64,000 nucleotides of DNA from Powellomyces hirtus (lineage: Eukaryota > Chytridiomycota > Chytridiomycetes > Spizellomycetales > Powellomycetaceae): assembly GCA_025526995.1 (NCBI GenBank), contig JAHLKG010000027.1:310001-374000 (forward strand), given 5' to 3'. How positions within the stretch are numbered: the first letter of the stretch is position 1; each line of letters starts with the position of its first letter. The notes under the pieces were generated by a model. That model was not told where the DNA came from. It did not search any database and worked only from the letters and a program-made list of their open reading frames with translations. This document shows, one piece after another, positions 23,601-35,800 of this stretch. Position numbers and translations under genes: made by a program.

Positions 23601-25986
23601 CACCCATTCCTCAATGTATCGTCACCTTCATGTATTCCTTCGAATACTGGTTTGGTCGATACAATGGTGGCATCGATCAATCCATTGGTAAACACGGGAT
23701 ACGATGACGACATTCCCACTGCTGTGCGCATAACCGGTGCATGGGCTGATATGGCATTTGACTACGAGAGCGGCGGAGGATATCAGTCGAACGCCTCGGG
23801 AATTGCTGCAAATTGGACCGACTCATTTGTCTTCGCCAATCCTAGCAACAAAACAATTAACCACTTCGATGTTGGCGCTGGTTACAAGCCGTATCGGTTT
23901 GACATGAACATGAGCGCAACAGGACTATCTGGGACGCTGGGCACTGCCACTTTTATGGCAGATCTTGTTCCCGGTGTTCCCTTTTATGTGACGTTGGTAG
24001 TCTGGGATTCGGCGGGATTGCCGAGCGCATATGTGTCTGCACCGCTGATCTTGGACACAACAGCGGCCTCTCTGTGAGTAACAAACGTTTCACTCTATGC
24101 GGACTTGCCCACTCACTTCTGATTTCTAGGGGAACTGTTTTCACGGGCCCAGTCACATCTGCGGTCGGGAGGATTTACCAAAGCAACAACGACACATTGC
24201 AGGCACATTGGAAGGGATTCACTGAAACTGAAAGTCTGATCATAGACTACAACTACTACATCTGTACGAGCACACTAGACTGTCCCTACGGACCCTATTC
24301 CAATGGACTCCATACTAGAGTCCAAGCTGCAAATCTCAGCCTCGCGGATGGATCGTACCACATTGCCGTTGAGGTAAGCGCGTTACACTCTTCCTCCCTT
24401 CCAAGATTCTTGTACCGCAAATTCTCATCAATTCTGGTTGCATAGGCACAAAACGCTGCTGGAACGTTCACGCAAAAAGTGTTCTCGCCCGCAATCACCA
24501 TCGACCGGACCGGCCCAGTTCTGAGCAACATCCAGTTTGGCGATAACGCCACTATTGCCAGTGCCGTCAACAAATCCTTTGCGCTAGACTGGAGTTTTGA
24601 GGATGCCGAATCTCCAATTGTTGAGTATTACGTGCAGCTGGGGACTGTCCCCGGAGGTCCTCAAATTCTCCCTTGGACATCAGTCTCCACCAGGACAAGC
24701 CTGCCTCTCTTCGGCATGGAGCTCCCGCACAACCACACCATTCATGCACTTGTCTCTGCAAAGAATGCCGCTGGTTTGTGGGCCAAAGCAACCACTAGTG
24801 TCAAAGTTGACTTGACCGCGCCGAACGTTACAGGAATGGTGCGGGCGTTCGATGGCGCTCAGTATTATGCAGGCGTGGGCCAAGTTGACGCCAATGCCAC
24901 ATGGAGCGGAGCGTTTCAAGATGACGAGTCGCCGATCGTTGAGTACCAGGTTCGTATGCTGCAGACTGTCATTCATATGTTATTCGCCACCTCACAAACA
25001 CGCCGCTTAGTATGCAATTGGGCAAGAAGACGATCCAGAGAAATATCAAACATATGCATCGGTTGGTCTGAGCACGGCTGTTCCTCCTGGTGTGACTTTT
25101 ACGGTCAGCAATGGAGACAAAGTGATCATATCCGTGAGAGCCTGGAATCAAGCGGGACTGTCCAGCGTTGCGTCCTCGCAGGTAACAAAACACAATCCGC
25201 TATTCCATTCGATCACAGAAGTACTTATCATGCTACAATCAGCCCGTCTTGTTTTCAGACTCCACGCCATCCAGTTTTACTGTGGACATTTTAGACAACC
25301 TCTGGCAACCAGTGACTGCAATTTACGAAGGCGCCAACTACATCAAGTCAGCAGAACGGCTGGACATGAGGCTAACCAACTTATTTGACAACAACAGCGG
25401 TCTCTCTCGCATCCAAATGCGTCTCATTCAGAATCCATCCCAAATCCTATTTGACTGGTTCACGATGAGATACGAGCCTGTAGTGCGTCTAGCGTACCGA
25501 GATGCTCCGACTGGCGTACCTTTGCGAATCGAGATCAAAGCGTTTAATAATCTTGACTTGACGTCGTCAGCCTCAAGCCGACCATTTGTTATTCTTCCTG
25601 GTCGCCCAACCCCGCGTGAGTACTAACGTAGCTCTAATCATATCTGATACAATTTCTAACGTCTCATTTATGTAGCCGCTGTAACGCTTCAATGGCTTCC
25701 CGGAACTCCACCCTCGGTGCAAGTTGGACTTCCGTGCCCGGAACTAACTGTTGCAACTGGACCACTTTTCTACTCTCTCGGTGTCTTCTCGAGCGCTGCC
25801 GGCAACAAGTTTGATGTGAGACCTTTGTTGCCAATAACGCTACCTGCCGACTGCACCACGGTGGTCGTCAATGTCCCGGTGCCACTCAACATGACGACAC
25901 AAGGCAGGAACTTTACTGCAGTCCTCGTGACCAAGAACATTCTGAACGCTACGAGTCCTATCACAGCACTCCTGCCGGCGCCATGA
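14613..25986 (+). CDS. Giant secreted protein 1: Cys-rich head plus tandem beta-sandwich (Ig/FN3-like) repeats
   Basis: More than 15 exons joined by short introns give a protein of roughly 3,200 aa. The first exon holds a signal anchor or signal peptide (SVFIVSFLAFVLPSVVDAGG). Then comes a Pro run, and a Cys-rich head about 14.8-15.6 kb (INCYGHYDARTINCHYARC, VACRSCACETQTIYGAPC). From about 16 kb to the end run tandem repeats of roughly 150-200 aa with a recurrent signature: a substrate-like start (DSTPPTFG, DLTPPEPSGSV, DRTGPVLSNI), a D-x-ES-x-I-x-x-Y core (DAESGIANYTL, DAESPIVEYYVQLGT, DDESPIVEYQV) and NxxG (NAAGL, NNAGLNSEP). A TIG/IPT-like domain lies at about 22.9-23.26 kb (ITSVKPSAVDFNATAPTSIA). 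There are many N-x-S/T sites and no C-terminal membrane segment, so it is probably an extracellular matrix or adhesion protein. Exon joins were checked at about half of the junctions. Giant gene 2 (minus strand) carries the same repeat type. Confidence 0.82.
22900..23265 (+). other. TIG/IPT-like domain inside giant protein 1
   Basis: The exon reads an immunoglobulin-like transcription-factor/plexin fold pattern: ITSVKPSAVDFNATAPTSI, VTGTGLSS, TITCNFEYP, then ISCTPPSLQSSGLIPMNL and a closing LAFNVF. This differs from the neighbouring DESPI repeats. Assignment rests on pattern only. Confidence 0.5.
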
Positions 25987-26237
25987 GGAAACCCCAATTT
26001 ACTTACAGATACCGCGGTACTATTCCTACTTGTGGCCATGGTGCTTTGATGGAGGAAGGCTTGTTTTATGACTCTTGCCCAGTCTTTTAAAAACAAATTG
26101 CTTACAATGAAGTACATGCATATCCGACCAAACCTTCCAATTGTACATAGTTGCATTGAGCACCCGTCTCTTTATTGTAGATGCGCAGCACGCGTTCCTG
26201 GCGGGCTGACGTACGCGTCGTCCGAAGATGGGACGAT

Positions 26238-26297
26238 CGGCGCACTCTTCTTTAACCCTAACCTAACCGGCGCACTTTTCTTTAAACCTAACCTGCT
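26238..26297. repeat. Two 30-bp direct repeats upstream of the EEP gene
   Basis: CGGCGCACTCTTCTTTAACC... (26238-26267) is followed at once by a near-identical 30-bp copy (26268-26297). Each contains CCTAACCT-like sequence resembling a telomeric CCCTAA motif. The second copy ends 12 bp before the ATG at 26310, so the pair lies in the promoter or 5' leader. Confidence 0.75.
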
Positions 26298-26309
26298 TGA
26301 GAGAAATAT

Positions 26310-29300
26310 GGCTTTTCGAATTATCAATGTCATTCTTGCGAATGCGCTTCTGAGATTGGCATGTTTGCTACCCACCGCAAATGGATTCCTTGGTTAGCTA
26401 TTGCGCCTGCCATAATTGCGCAGTTGACCTCTCGCTTACACATCTATCTACCGGACAGCTGTCAACACCGTATCTTCGAGTGCAGGCGTGGCAGATGTGT
26501 TTTTATGTACGTCATCAATAATAGATGGAAATTGCATTGTGTGGCGTATTGATTCGACGCTTCTTCTCAGACTCATACAGCTTTCCTGCGGTGGAGGTTC
26601 CGACAACGGCCACGACTGTCAATTGTGAGCTGTCTGTTCCAGGTCTTAGCTACACGCTGACGAGACCAGGAAGTGTGCTGCAGACCACTAATGGCAGTCA
26701 GGTGGAATGCACGTTTATGGACGTCAGGCAAAGGTGCTGAGAGCTCCACATCAGTCCCTCATCCCTTGCAAGCTTTCTGATAAACAGTCAAATCAGGTCC
26801 CTGGTGCGGGCAGATTTAAATCTCTATGATATCAACGACAACGCTCTCGCAGTTCGGTCTGTTTGGTTTGGGTCGCCTGTACTATGTGAGAAAATGTTGT
26901 TGCATTTGGACTACCTGATCACCTGTGCTAATGTTCGCAAAGCCACCCTCAAGTGTTCGGGTTATGGACTCTCATCATTCCGAGGATACGACGGTAACAA
27001 GCCTGATTGGGAAAATCAGAAGTATGCTCTTCATCTCAATTGATTTACACAGACTTCGGTGACCTGGCTCTGGTTGCTACCGATGAAAACATACCGTTTT
27101 GCACAGGCACCGCAGGCCAACGCAAGACTCTATCAGATGATGTCTGGAGAGGAATCAATGGCTTGTATGCCTCAAATGATCTTGCATTGATGGCGAAAAC
27201 TCAAGCGCGGTTCTTAGGTATGCCCGATGAACGCTTTCAGTCGCTGGCTGTAGTAACTCACTCGTTTACCAATAGACTGCTATCGAACATGTGGCCATAC
27301 TCTAGACAGTGAGTCATAAATTGGTTCGGATCACTGGATCCTCGAAGCTCATTCTTTACAGGAAAATATTTCAGAAGCAAGCGATGTCAACGTTTCCTTC
27401 TATACTCTCCAACACTCCTCCAAATTACGGATTCGGTCAACCTATACTCCGGGAGCGTCAATTCGGCGAACCCAAAACATCTATCCTGGAGCATCAGCCA
27501 AGCTTGTCTTGGCCTTGCACCTTGCTTTGACAAGCTGGTGGGCAGTAGATTGCTTCAAGCCTACTTCAGTCGCAATGTTACCTCAGATGTAGGGATCCCA
27601 CTTGTCTTGTTTGATTCTCTGGTCAATGAAGTTCCGATCTTTCGTGATTACGTGGCGTTTGTGGCCATGGGACAAAAAGGTTAGCACTACGTCTGATGTT
27701 TTGAGACATTTTCGACGATGTTCACGTTCTTGAGACAGGACAAGTGAACGTCTTCGTTGACAACGATATCTACAGTATCATCCCTGGAACCGCTTTTGCT
27801 TCAATACTCGATGCGTTATTCTTGTATAACAAAGCTGTGACTAGTATCAACATTCGGATGCAAGCACAGAACCCGGCCGTTCCTGCCACCACCAATCGAT
27901 GCAGTCAGTTCAATGCTATGCTTGAGACATACCTACCAACCGCCAGTGTGCGAGCATGCGGGACCGGGAGAATGACGGTCCCAGCGTGGAGTTGCACGGA
28001 GGAAGGAGTAGCAAATACGTTTCGCTCATCCCGCTTAGTCCTATCTTCATATTTCGCCGGCTCCCACTTATACGTTCCCAGTAAGTGCCCTCTGAAGTGA
28101 CAAAAAGCGGACTTCTGAAGGAATCGTGAACTAAATATAAGTTTGATTTCGTTTATAAAGCTTCGTACTATCCTGTTATGGTAGACACCGATACATCGGA
28201 GGCCGTTCCCCTCATCTTGCCGAGAAGAAGACCAGAATTTCGCTTTGCAGCTCCATTGTCCGTCACCTTCCCTGCGACGGACTTGAGGTTCAGGATACCA
28301 TACACAGCTTTAACCCTTCAAGGATCTGGACAGCCACTCGCAGCCTCTTCAGTAACACCTGGCTCCGTTGCACCGGTGATGACAATCTTGCCTACGACCA
28401 CGTACACGCGTCTTGTCGACCCGTCTGCAACTGTGTTAACCACAATTTCTGGGAGACTCACCACTGGCACAACGGAACTGATCGCGAACTTTCCTTTGGC
28501 GACTCGTGGGTTCACTGGTGAAACAAATGTTACGTTGGACATCTACTTTAGACTTTCATATGGTATGTCTGTTTGGAAGCAAACAATAAGCCTTACTGAA
28601 TATAGTTACTGACATAGAATTCTAGGCAGCGGAGGAGCAACGATTGACGGAAGCACGAGACTTGTCATCATGTTGACAGCAGGACCCTTGCCGAAACACG
28701 CTTTGACAAACATTACCGACGCTTCTGATAGCACGAAATTGTTCTTTACAAGAATGAGGGCATCAAATGCTAGCCTGTTCAGTAATGTCACTTACGATGG
28801 TATAATTGCGAACGTTGGCATATTTCACAGCGCTTTGTATCAATGACCTGTTTCCGATTTAGTAACCACATACGATGTGCAAGGCCTCCCTTCAATTTTG
28901 CCATTTTCAAAGGTTGCCTCGATCCATTCAATCTTTAATCATTCAGCATTGACGGTTCTACAGAATCTCCCTCCCGACAGCACTGCGTTGGGGAACGTGA
29001 ATTCTTCATACGTCTTCAATCCAATTCGGCGACATCAACTGGTATATTCGACCAGCGTCAGGGATCAGCTTGGCATTGTCATCACCTCTCTGGAAGATAG
29101 CATCAACGCTCTCAATTTAAAAGTCCTGGCGACATCATCATTCCAATCTTACGCTCTGAGATCACAGTTCCGATGGTTTGCGCAGGAACCGTCGAGTGCC
29201 ATCACCAGAACGGACATCAGCAAAATTGACTTGCCTGGTGTGTGGTTATTACAGACGAATGTCGGCCAGGTGAGAGCGTCTCCGATCATTGAACTCGACG

Positions 29301-31522
29301 CGATGCTTACGATTATCTGTATAGATTGCGATTATATCTGTTGATTGGACAGAAAGCTACTCTATATACAATAATGCCCACCCGGTGGAATTCATGCTCC
29401 TCGTAGGACTGATTGAGTACATTCGTCTGCAGCGAGGCTGCCCCGTGATTGTCACTGGCGACTTCGAAAACGAGTTCCGATATGTATGATGCCAGAAAGC
29501 GCTCTTCTCTCCTGTTTTTTGTCGCCTGCGAAATATTCAACTCACCGCTTTGTTGCGTAGATGTCAACCAGTACCTCCTACAATACTCCCGGCACATCCT
29601 TTGCATCATCCTGGCTTCGTGATCTCTTTCAAATTACAAGCTTTCCTAGCGCAAACCTGGACATTGCTGGGTGCGGTTTATCGCTGCGTGCATTGATATG
29701 AACATAACTGACACGCAATGCACAGATCGTTGTGGCCGCTCAATGTGACGTACAACAACACAATGCTCCGGAGTCTCACAGCCACCAGACCCTCATCGGG
29801 TAACTGGTATGACCATATATGGTGAGTTAGCCCTCAAGAGTAGCCCCGCACGTTGCTACCGGCAAAATTAAAGCAACGAAAAGGGCGCCGTTTTCTCCAC
29901 TCTCGCAAAGTATTGTTCCTGTCACAGTCAACTCGCTTTCGGCGAACTTATCGGGAAATGCGGCACTTGGGTCTTGCAACATAGTACCAACCACCTCGTG
30001 CAGGTGGGTAAAGCAATCTCGCTGAAGACTGATCTGCGTTCACTAATAACTACTTTGCTGTATAAAGTCGTGAATACTCCAATCACATGCCTGTGATATA
30101 CAACATCAGCATGGGAGCCGCATCCATCTCTTTGGCTTCGTTCAACACGGAATTCTTTGACGTGCCTGGCGCCAGCCGATTGGATTTCGCACGCCCGACC
30201 GTTCCAGGCAGCGATGAAGAAACATTGGATGGCAACAGCTTCGCATCTCCTAGGCTTTGGAGTAACCTGGGAAATCGCTTGAAATTCTACCTGCAAAGTT
30301 TTGATCTGGTGTTGCTCCAGGAAGAAAACCCCAACATCCGTGCGCGCTCAGAGAAACCTTTCATTCAGGGATTTGAGTATTCCAACATCGACATCAATGC
30401 AAAGGGCATCTACGCTAAGAAGGACGTTGCACACATCCAACCTGGCGGGACTTCCACCTGTACTGTCATCTCCTACACCTGGGAAGGAACCGGAACAGTT
30501 GTCAATGCCACGGTCGACACAAATCCTGATTGGGTGGAAGAGCTGAACGGTGCTTCACGGAATGGCAGGTCTAGCTTCAATATCAATCCGACTCTGCTTG
30601 CCTGTGGCTTCTGGGCCTTGGCGAGAGAAGGGACAACCGGACCAAATGACCAACCTTTCATTGCCGTCAATGTTCAAGATCGAAGAGGTTACAATCCATT
30701 AAGCACAACTGGCGCGTACAGGCTTAGTGACGACGCCAAGACGAAGCTGAGGAGCGCTTTGTACAATATCTGTACCTCGCTGAAGGCACAAAGTGGACGT
30801 GGCGGATTGGACTGCGGAGTCACCGACACAGTGGAACAGAAAATCACCATTCTCTTTGTGGTTGGTTCCTTAATCAGAAAGCTACCTACTTGCAGTAGGC
30901 GCCCATTAACACAGCACGGTCATCTCGTAGGGCGATTGGAACACGGACAGCGACTTCGCACCTGTTGCAAAACCTAATACTGGAAGCTGGCAGAATGACA
31001 TGGTTGCTAGCTTCAGAGCCAATGCGGCCACCGTTAGTGACAACATGTAAGACAATCGCTTATCAGTGCCCAAGACAATCGTGAATATTGAAAAATTTCA
31101 TCGGCTCAGCGCAAAACGACTTGGGTTTCAGTGCTTGAACCGACAATTACACATTCCAGGTGACGTACCGTCTCGGTTGCCAAACAACCTCAATTGTGAC
31201 GCTTTCGATCATCGTTTGCCGTTTACAACTACCGGTAAAGGGCTGTTCAGGGTAAGAACGATGACGACGAGATACAAATCGCCACTTGGCTCACAAGCTT
31301 CGCTTGCTTCAGGACTTCCTTTTCTATTGCGGGCCTTCGGCAGTAGCTGTTGTTGACAGCAAAATCGATGGAGACCTTGGAATCTGGGACACAACCGCTT
31401 GCCCTGCGGACCTGAGCGGCTTAGATGAGCTGCAGATACTTAACTGCCGTAGCACTGATATTATGTGCTCTATTGACGCGGACAGTGATCACCGTGCCGT
31501 TCGAATGTCATTCAATTCTTAA
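26310..31522 (+). CDS. Secreted protein with two endonuclease/exonuclease/phosphatase (DNase I-like) domains
   Basis: A multi-exon gene with a signal peptide (MAFRIINVILANALLRLACL ... TANG). The N-terminal half (26.6-28.8 kb) is read as several exons of unknown fold. The first EEP-like domain spans about 28.9-30.1 kb: GVWLLQTNVGQ, IAIISVDWTESYSIYNNAHP, CPVIVTGDFENEF, NWYDHIW and finally YSNHMPVIYN. A second one directly follows in the same frame (30.12-31.52 kb): ISLASFNTEFFDVPG, FDLVLLQEENPN, VGDWNTDSDF (formed by splicing 30859/30940) and DSDHRAVRMSFNS at the stop. These are the metal- and phosphate-binding signatures of the family, which includes DNase I, sphingomyelinases and inositol phosphatases; the substrate here cannot be told. 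Copy 1 has GDFE and SNH in place of GD(F/W)N and SDH. Exon edges between 26.4-28 kb and at 31.05-31.3 kb are provisional. Confidence 0.75.
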
Positions 31523-31662
31523 TCGGGACGAGATCAAATGCTACTGTGTTCTACGGAGATCACATCCAAAGTCAACATGGCTGAGGCGCCGCGCTGCGGA
31601 ATAAAATTGAAGAATTTATAATAATCCAAGACCCAAGCAGAACATATATAAGTTCTCTCTGC

Positions 31663-32547
31663 TCAAAGAATTTCAGAAACGAATGCTTTCACTCCGTCCG
31701 ATTCGGATTTTTGGGCTATAAGCTTGGAGCATTTCTCGGTCTTTAATATCGTCAAGACCGTGGCTTTGACATCTTCTTGCCGTTGAACGACTTCATCCAC
31801 TGTTTCATTTCCAAAAAAATTAGATTGACAAGCGGTTGGGTTTTTGCATATTCTTTCTTACCCAGCCGCGCAAATTTGAGCAGTGGCCCATCCCTTAGAG
31901 CGAAGAAGCTTCTCGTTGTCTCATCGCAGAGGAGATTTTGTGCGGACCGGACAGTCAGCAAGTATTGAGATCCTTCAATTCAAAACAGGAAGGACAGGTG
32001 AGAGGTGACACATCATTTGTGATTCTATAGAACGTCCCTAACATACGTTGCGTGTCCAATATCTTGGTATTGGTTGCGCAGTTGTATGCGGTTTCAAGCG
32101 CCCACGTTGTGTTATCATTAGCGGCTACTGTTGACGAAAACATTATAAGCATATAAAAAAGGCAAAAAACTCTCTGAAAAGAACAAATACATACGCTGCA
32201 GGGACGTTTCCAGAACGGCTCGTTGTGCTTGCCATGTTGTATTTGCAGGTCCTTCACACGAAACGGATGCTCTGCATTGCAAATGACACGAGAGGGACTC
32301 AGTATACTTTGACGTGGAGACTTAAGCGCTATAAGTAGGTGGTGCATTAATTCCGTACATTGCATCCATCTCCGAAGGTTCAATGACAGCTGCACGGGGC
32401 TGAAGTTGTTAGAGAATTCGAAGAAAGCAGTGCCCATGTTCTGAACATCACCGAACCTGTGAAGTTCATGATCACCGGCTTGAACTTTTGGCCCACTGTA
32501 AATGCAAATAGCTGAAAGACGAGCGCTAGGTTCAACACTTCTTTCAT
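31663..32547 (-). CDS. Small secreted protein, unknown function
   Basis: No family recognised. Six exons restore a continuous frame: 32547-32497, 32440-32322, 32271-32195, 32127-32047, 31972-31862 and 31799-31663 (191 aa). All splice phases agree. The first exon is a signal peptide (MKEVLNLALVFQLFAFT). The mature part looks mostly helical, with spaced cysteines: RRWMQCTELMHHLLIALK, ASVSCEGPANTTWQAQRAVL, NDNTTWALETAYNC, LTVRSAQNLLCDETTRSFF, KTEKCSKLIAQ. Two NTTW motifs occur about 25 residues apart. It lies between the EEP gene and the ABCA gene in the secreted-protein block. The first intron (56 nt) is the least certain. It could be a secreted ligand or structural peptide; nothing more can be said. 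Confidence 0.6.
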
Positions 32548-32828
32548 GTTGTCGCTTGTTCACTGTATGCTGTTTAAGCAACGTCGTCTTTCGCGAACAA
32601 AAACTGGTGACGCGTCTGCGCAGGCGTGTCAGAGAACGATCGCGTAAGCGGGAGCGCGGTCCCGATCGGACGGTAACAACTTCGGGACATAGGAAACTTA
32701 TGATTTCGAGAAAATATATGTGCAAAGGGAAACATGACACAAACGTCCTACAACTGTATGAGGTCAGAAGAAAGTTCAAAAAGAAGAACCAATGCAAAAG
32801 CGTCCAGTATAGAATCGCGCCTGCTATC

Positions 32829-35800
32829 TTAAAGGGTGGACAACGAATGGGTGGGGTAAGGTTGTGTTTCAGGCATATACATCTTTACGGTTCCCATTCC
32901 CGCAGCTGAAACGGGAAGACTGCTGTGCGAGACCCTTGTACCAGCATCCGCAAAGTTTTCCGAAGAGGAAGCATCATAAATGCGGGGGAGGGATCCGGCG
33001 TAAAACGCCAGGTTGCACATCTTGAAGTGCATTTTGGCCATCGGATGGAAGATGATGGTGATAGAGAGCGCACAGCCAATGAGCAGATGTCCCAAAACAA
33101 GCAAGGGAGCCGTTAGCACCATCGCGACCCAGCGGACAACCGTGGAAACCCCGCTAGTGCAGCCGCGAGGATGAGAATGAGCCGTAGAAAGGGGTGGGGA
33201 ACGACCGTACGGTGCCATGACGAACAAACCACGCCGGAAGAGAAGGGTAGATCCGCATATCATGCCAAAAAGACCGACAAAGAGACCCATCAAGAAGTAC
33301 GCAAGTCCCATGAATAGTCCGCCGCCGAATGTCATGAATAGGATGTTCGCGTACATTGCTTCCATCGGGTCCATTATGGCCGAGTCATTGAAAGCTCGGA
33401 TGACCGAAGCGGGCTTGTAATTCTCAGCATTGAGTTTTGCGGCTTCCGAAGCTCGTGCAAACGACAGGAACACTTCCTCTAGCGATGTATGCGAGACCGC
33501 ATAGTCAGACACACCGAGGTCGTCTCCGAACTCTTCCAATTGTGCAAATACGCTTCCGAGCGAGGAGATGCTCGCCTTGGGAAGCAAGAATCGACCATGA
33601 TCCGGGTACTGCTCAGTGCAGATGCTTGATGGATACATGTGATGCATAAAAGCGCAAATTCCAGTCATTGCGGATGGATCGCGTGCGCGGATTTCGATTT
33701 GATAGCCAGCACCATAGCGGTCTCGTAAGTGCTGCACCGAGCCCAAGCACTGCAAGCGACCATTCGTTACGATACCAACTTTGCTGGCCACGGATTCCGC
33801 TTCCTCCATCGAGTGAGTTGTCAGAATCACCGCGTGTTTTTGAGAAAGCTGAGAAATAACCTTCCACATGTATCGCTTGCTAATCGGGTCCATTCCCGTG
33901 CTCCCCTCGTCAATAAGAATAGCAGCTGGCTGCCCAACCACGGCAATTCCGACCGAGACTTTCCGGCGGTTTCCCCCACTGAGATTTTGAACTCTCTTAT
34001 TCGCATACGGGAGCAGATCAAGCATCTCGAGCAGCGCCGCCACCGTTGACGAGACTTCGCGAGACGGAACTCCCTTTAATCTCGCGTAGTGATCAAAGTG
34101 CTCAGCAACAGTAAGGTTTTTCTGATGGCCAAGTTAGCTGATTGTAACAATGCAATGTGTTTGACTATGGGCTTACCATCAATGCGTCAAACTGTGGGGT
34201 GACACCAATTGAACGCTGCACTCCCGGGAGGTTCTCAAGAAGAGAGTATCCGTTTACGACACACGACCCGGAGGTCGGAACCTGATCTCCCGCGATTATC
34301 GTCATAGTTGTGGTCTTTCCTGCCCCGTTCGGACCGAGAAGAACCATGCATTCACCTTTGTCAACACCCAGCGTAAGACCTTTGAGTGCATGCTTGGTTA
34401 CACCGGTATTGGGACAAAGAAACTCTTTCTTGAGCTGTGTCACTGCGATGAGGTCGGTTTGCTGAGACTTGAGAATCCGCTCCTCTTCTGCGTCCACGTC
34501 CGGGTTTCCGGTCCGACTCGGGGTAGGAGGCGCGGCTTGCTCAGGACGCCCTGGACGGTGAATCAACTGGCGCCATGCGTCGGTGCCGATTGCTAAGCCA
34601 AACAATATCACAGTTTGGGCAGCCTGTATGAGAAGCACGAAGCCAATTGTCGATGCCACGGTGTCGCCAATAGCGCCTTGATCTCCTGGACAGCGGATCG
34701 GGCCCCAGTTTGTAATCCCAAATATGTTGTACGCCAGGCCAGATGCAGGGTTATATATCGAGAAGCCCAAAGCGTACCATTTGATGGTTTGGGCCGAGGA
34801 CTCCAAAAAGATTCCCTCAATGAAGAATTGCAGGAAGAACACAGGGATCAGGGAGAGAAGCGTGAGAATTCCCCCGATCGCACCAGCCGGTGTCTCGAAG
34901 CGAGTCGACAAAGCGTATGCGAATGCAGTCGAGGACGTGAAAAACCAGAAAAAGCTCAGGAAGACCCAGACAAGCTGACCCTTGAATACGGAGGTTCCAG
35001 CAATGGCAAATATGATTGTTATCAGCGCCGCGACAATGAAGGACATCAACAGGTCCCATACGATGAAACTAGACCAGTAGCTGAATGGAGTTGCACCGCT
35101 GACGCGCTGCTGATGCTTGGCTTTGCTGACACGTTCACGAACGATGGGTACAACCGATAGCGCGGAAAACACGGCACTGAATACCACAAAGAGCGCAACC
35201 GAGGCGGTGATATCTCCGACCATGTCCTGCGCCGCACGGCGAGAGTCAAAGCGTCCGAAGCTGCCAGTTATGCGGACAGGCGTACCGGAGACTGTCAGAT
35301 ACATATTGCTCGCGAGGTTGATTACCGCCATTGCGTACGTGGCATCGCCATTCAGGTCTCCTTGAGCGACAAGGTACGAGCCATCCCAAGAGCTATTCCC
35401 GGCAAAGTTGTTTAATCGCAAAGCCGCTGATACATCGGTACTGGATTTTAAGATGTTGTCGAACGGTGGGAAAGAAGAAATAGGCTGTGTGGGAATCGAT
35501 GCGTCCACAGCATGAATCAGTTCATCAGATGGTGAGACGACCAGAGTGGGACCCTTCGGACCACCTATTGTTGCCCAAGAGATAGGAACAGACGGAGCGG
35601 CGAGAGGCGGTTCACACACCGGTGGCTTTACATTGCGCATTAGGTAAGCTGAAAAGCATATGGAAAGCAGAGGCAGCAATACACGACAGATGGGTAGTGC
35701 TGGTTCTCGGATGTTGAGCCGGAGCAGTTTTCTGGCAAGAACAGGAACTTGGGAGAGGAATACGGTACCGCCAGGAACCGTTGCAGCTCCGGCAGAGGGG

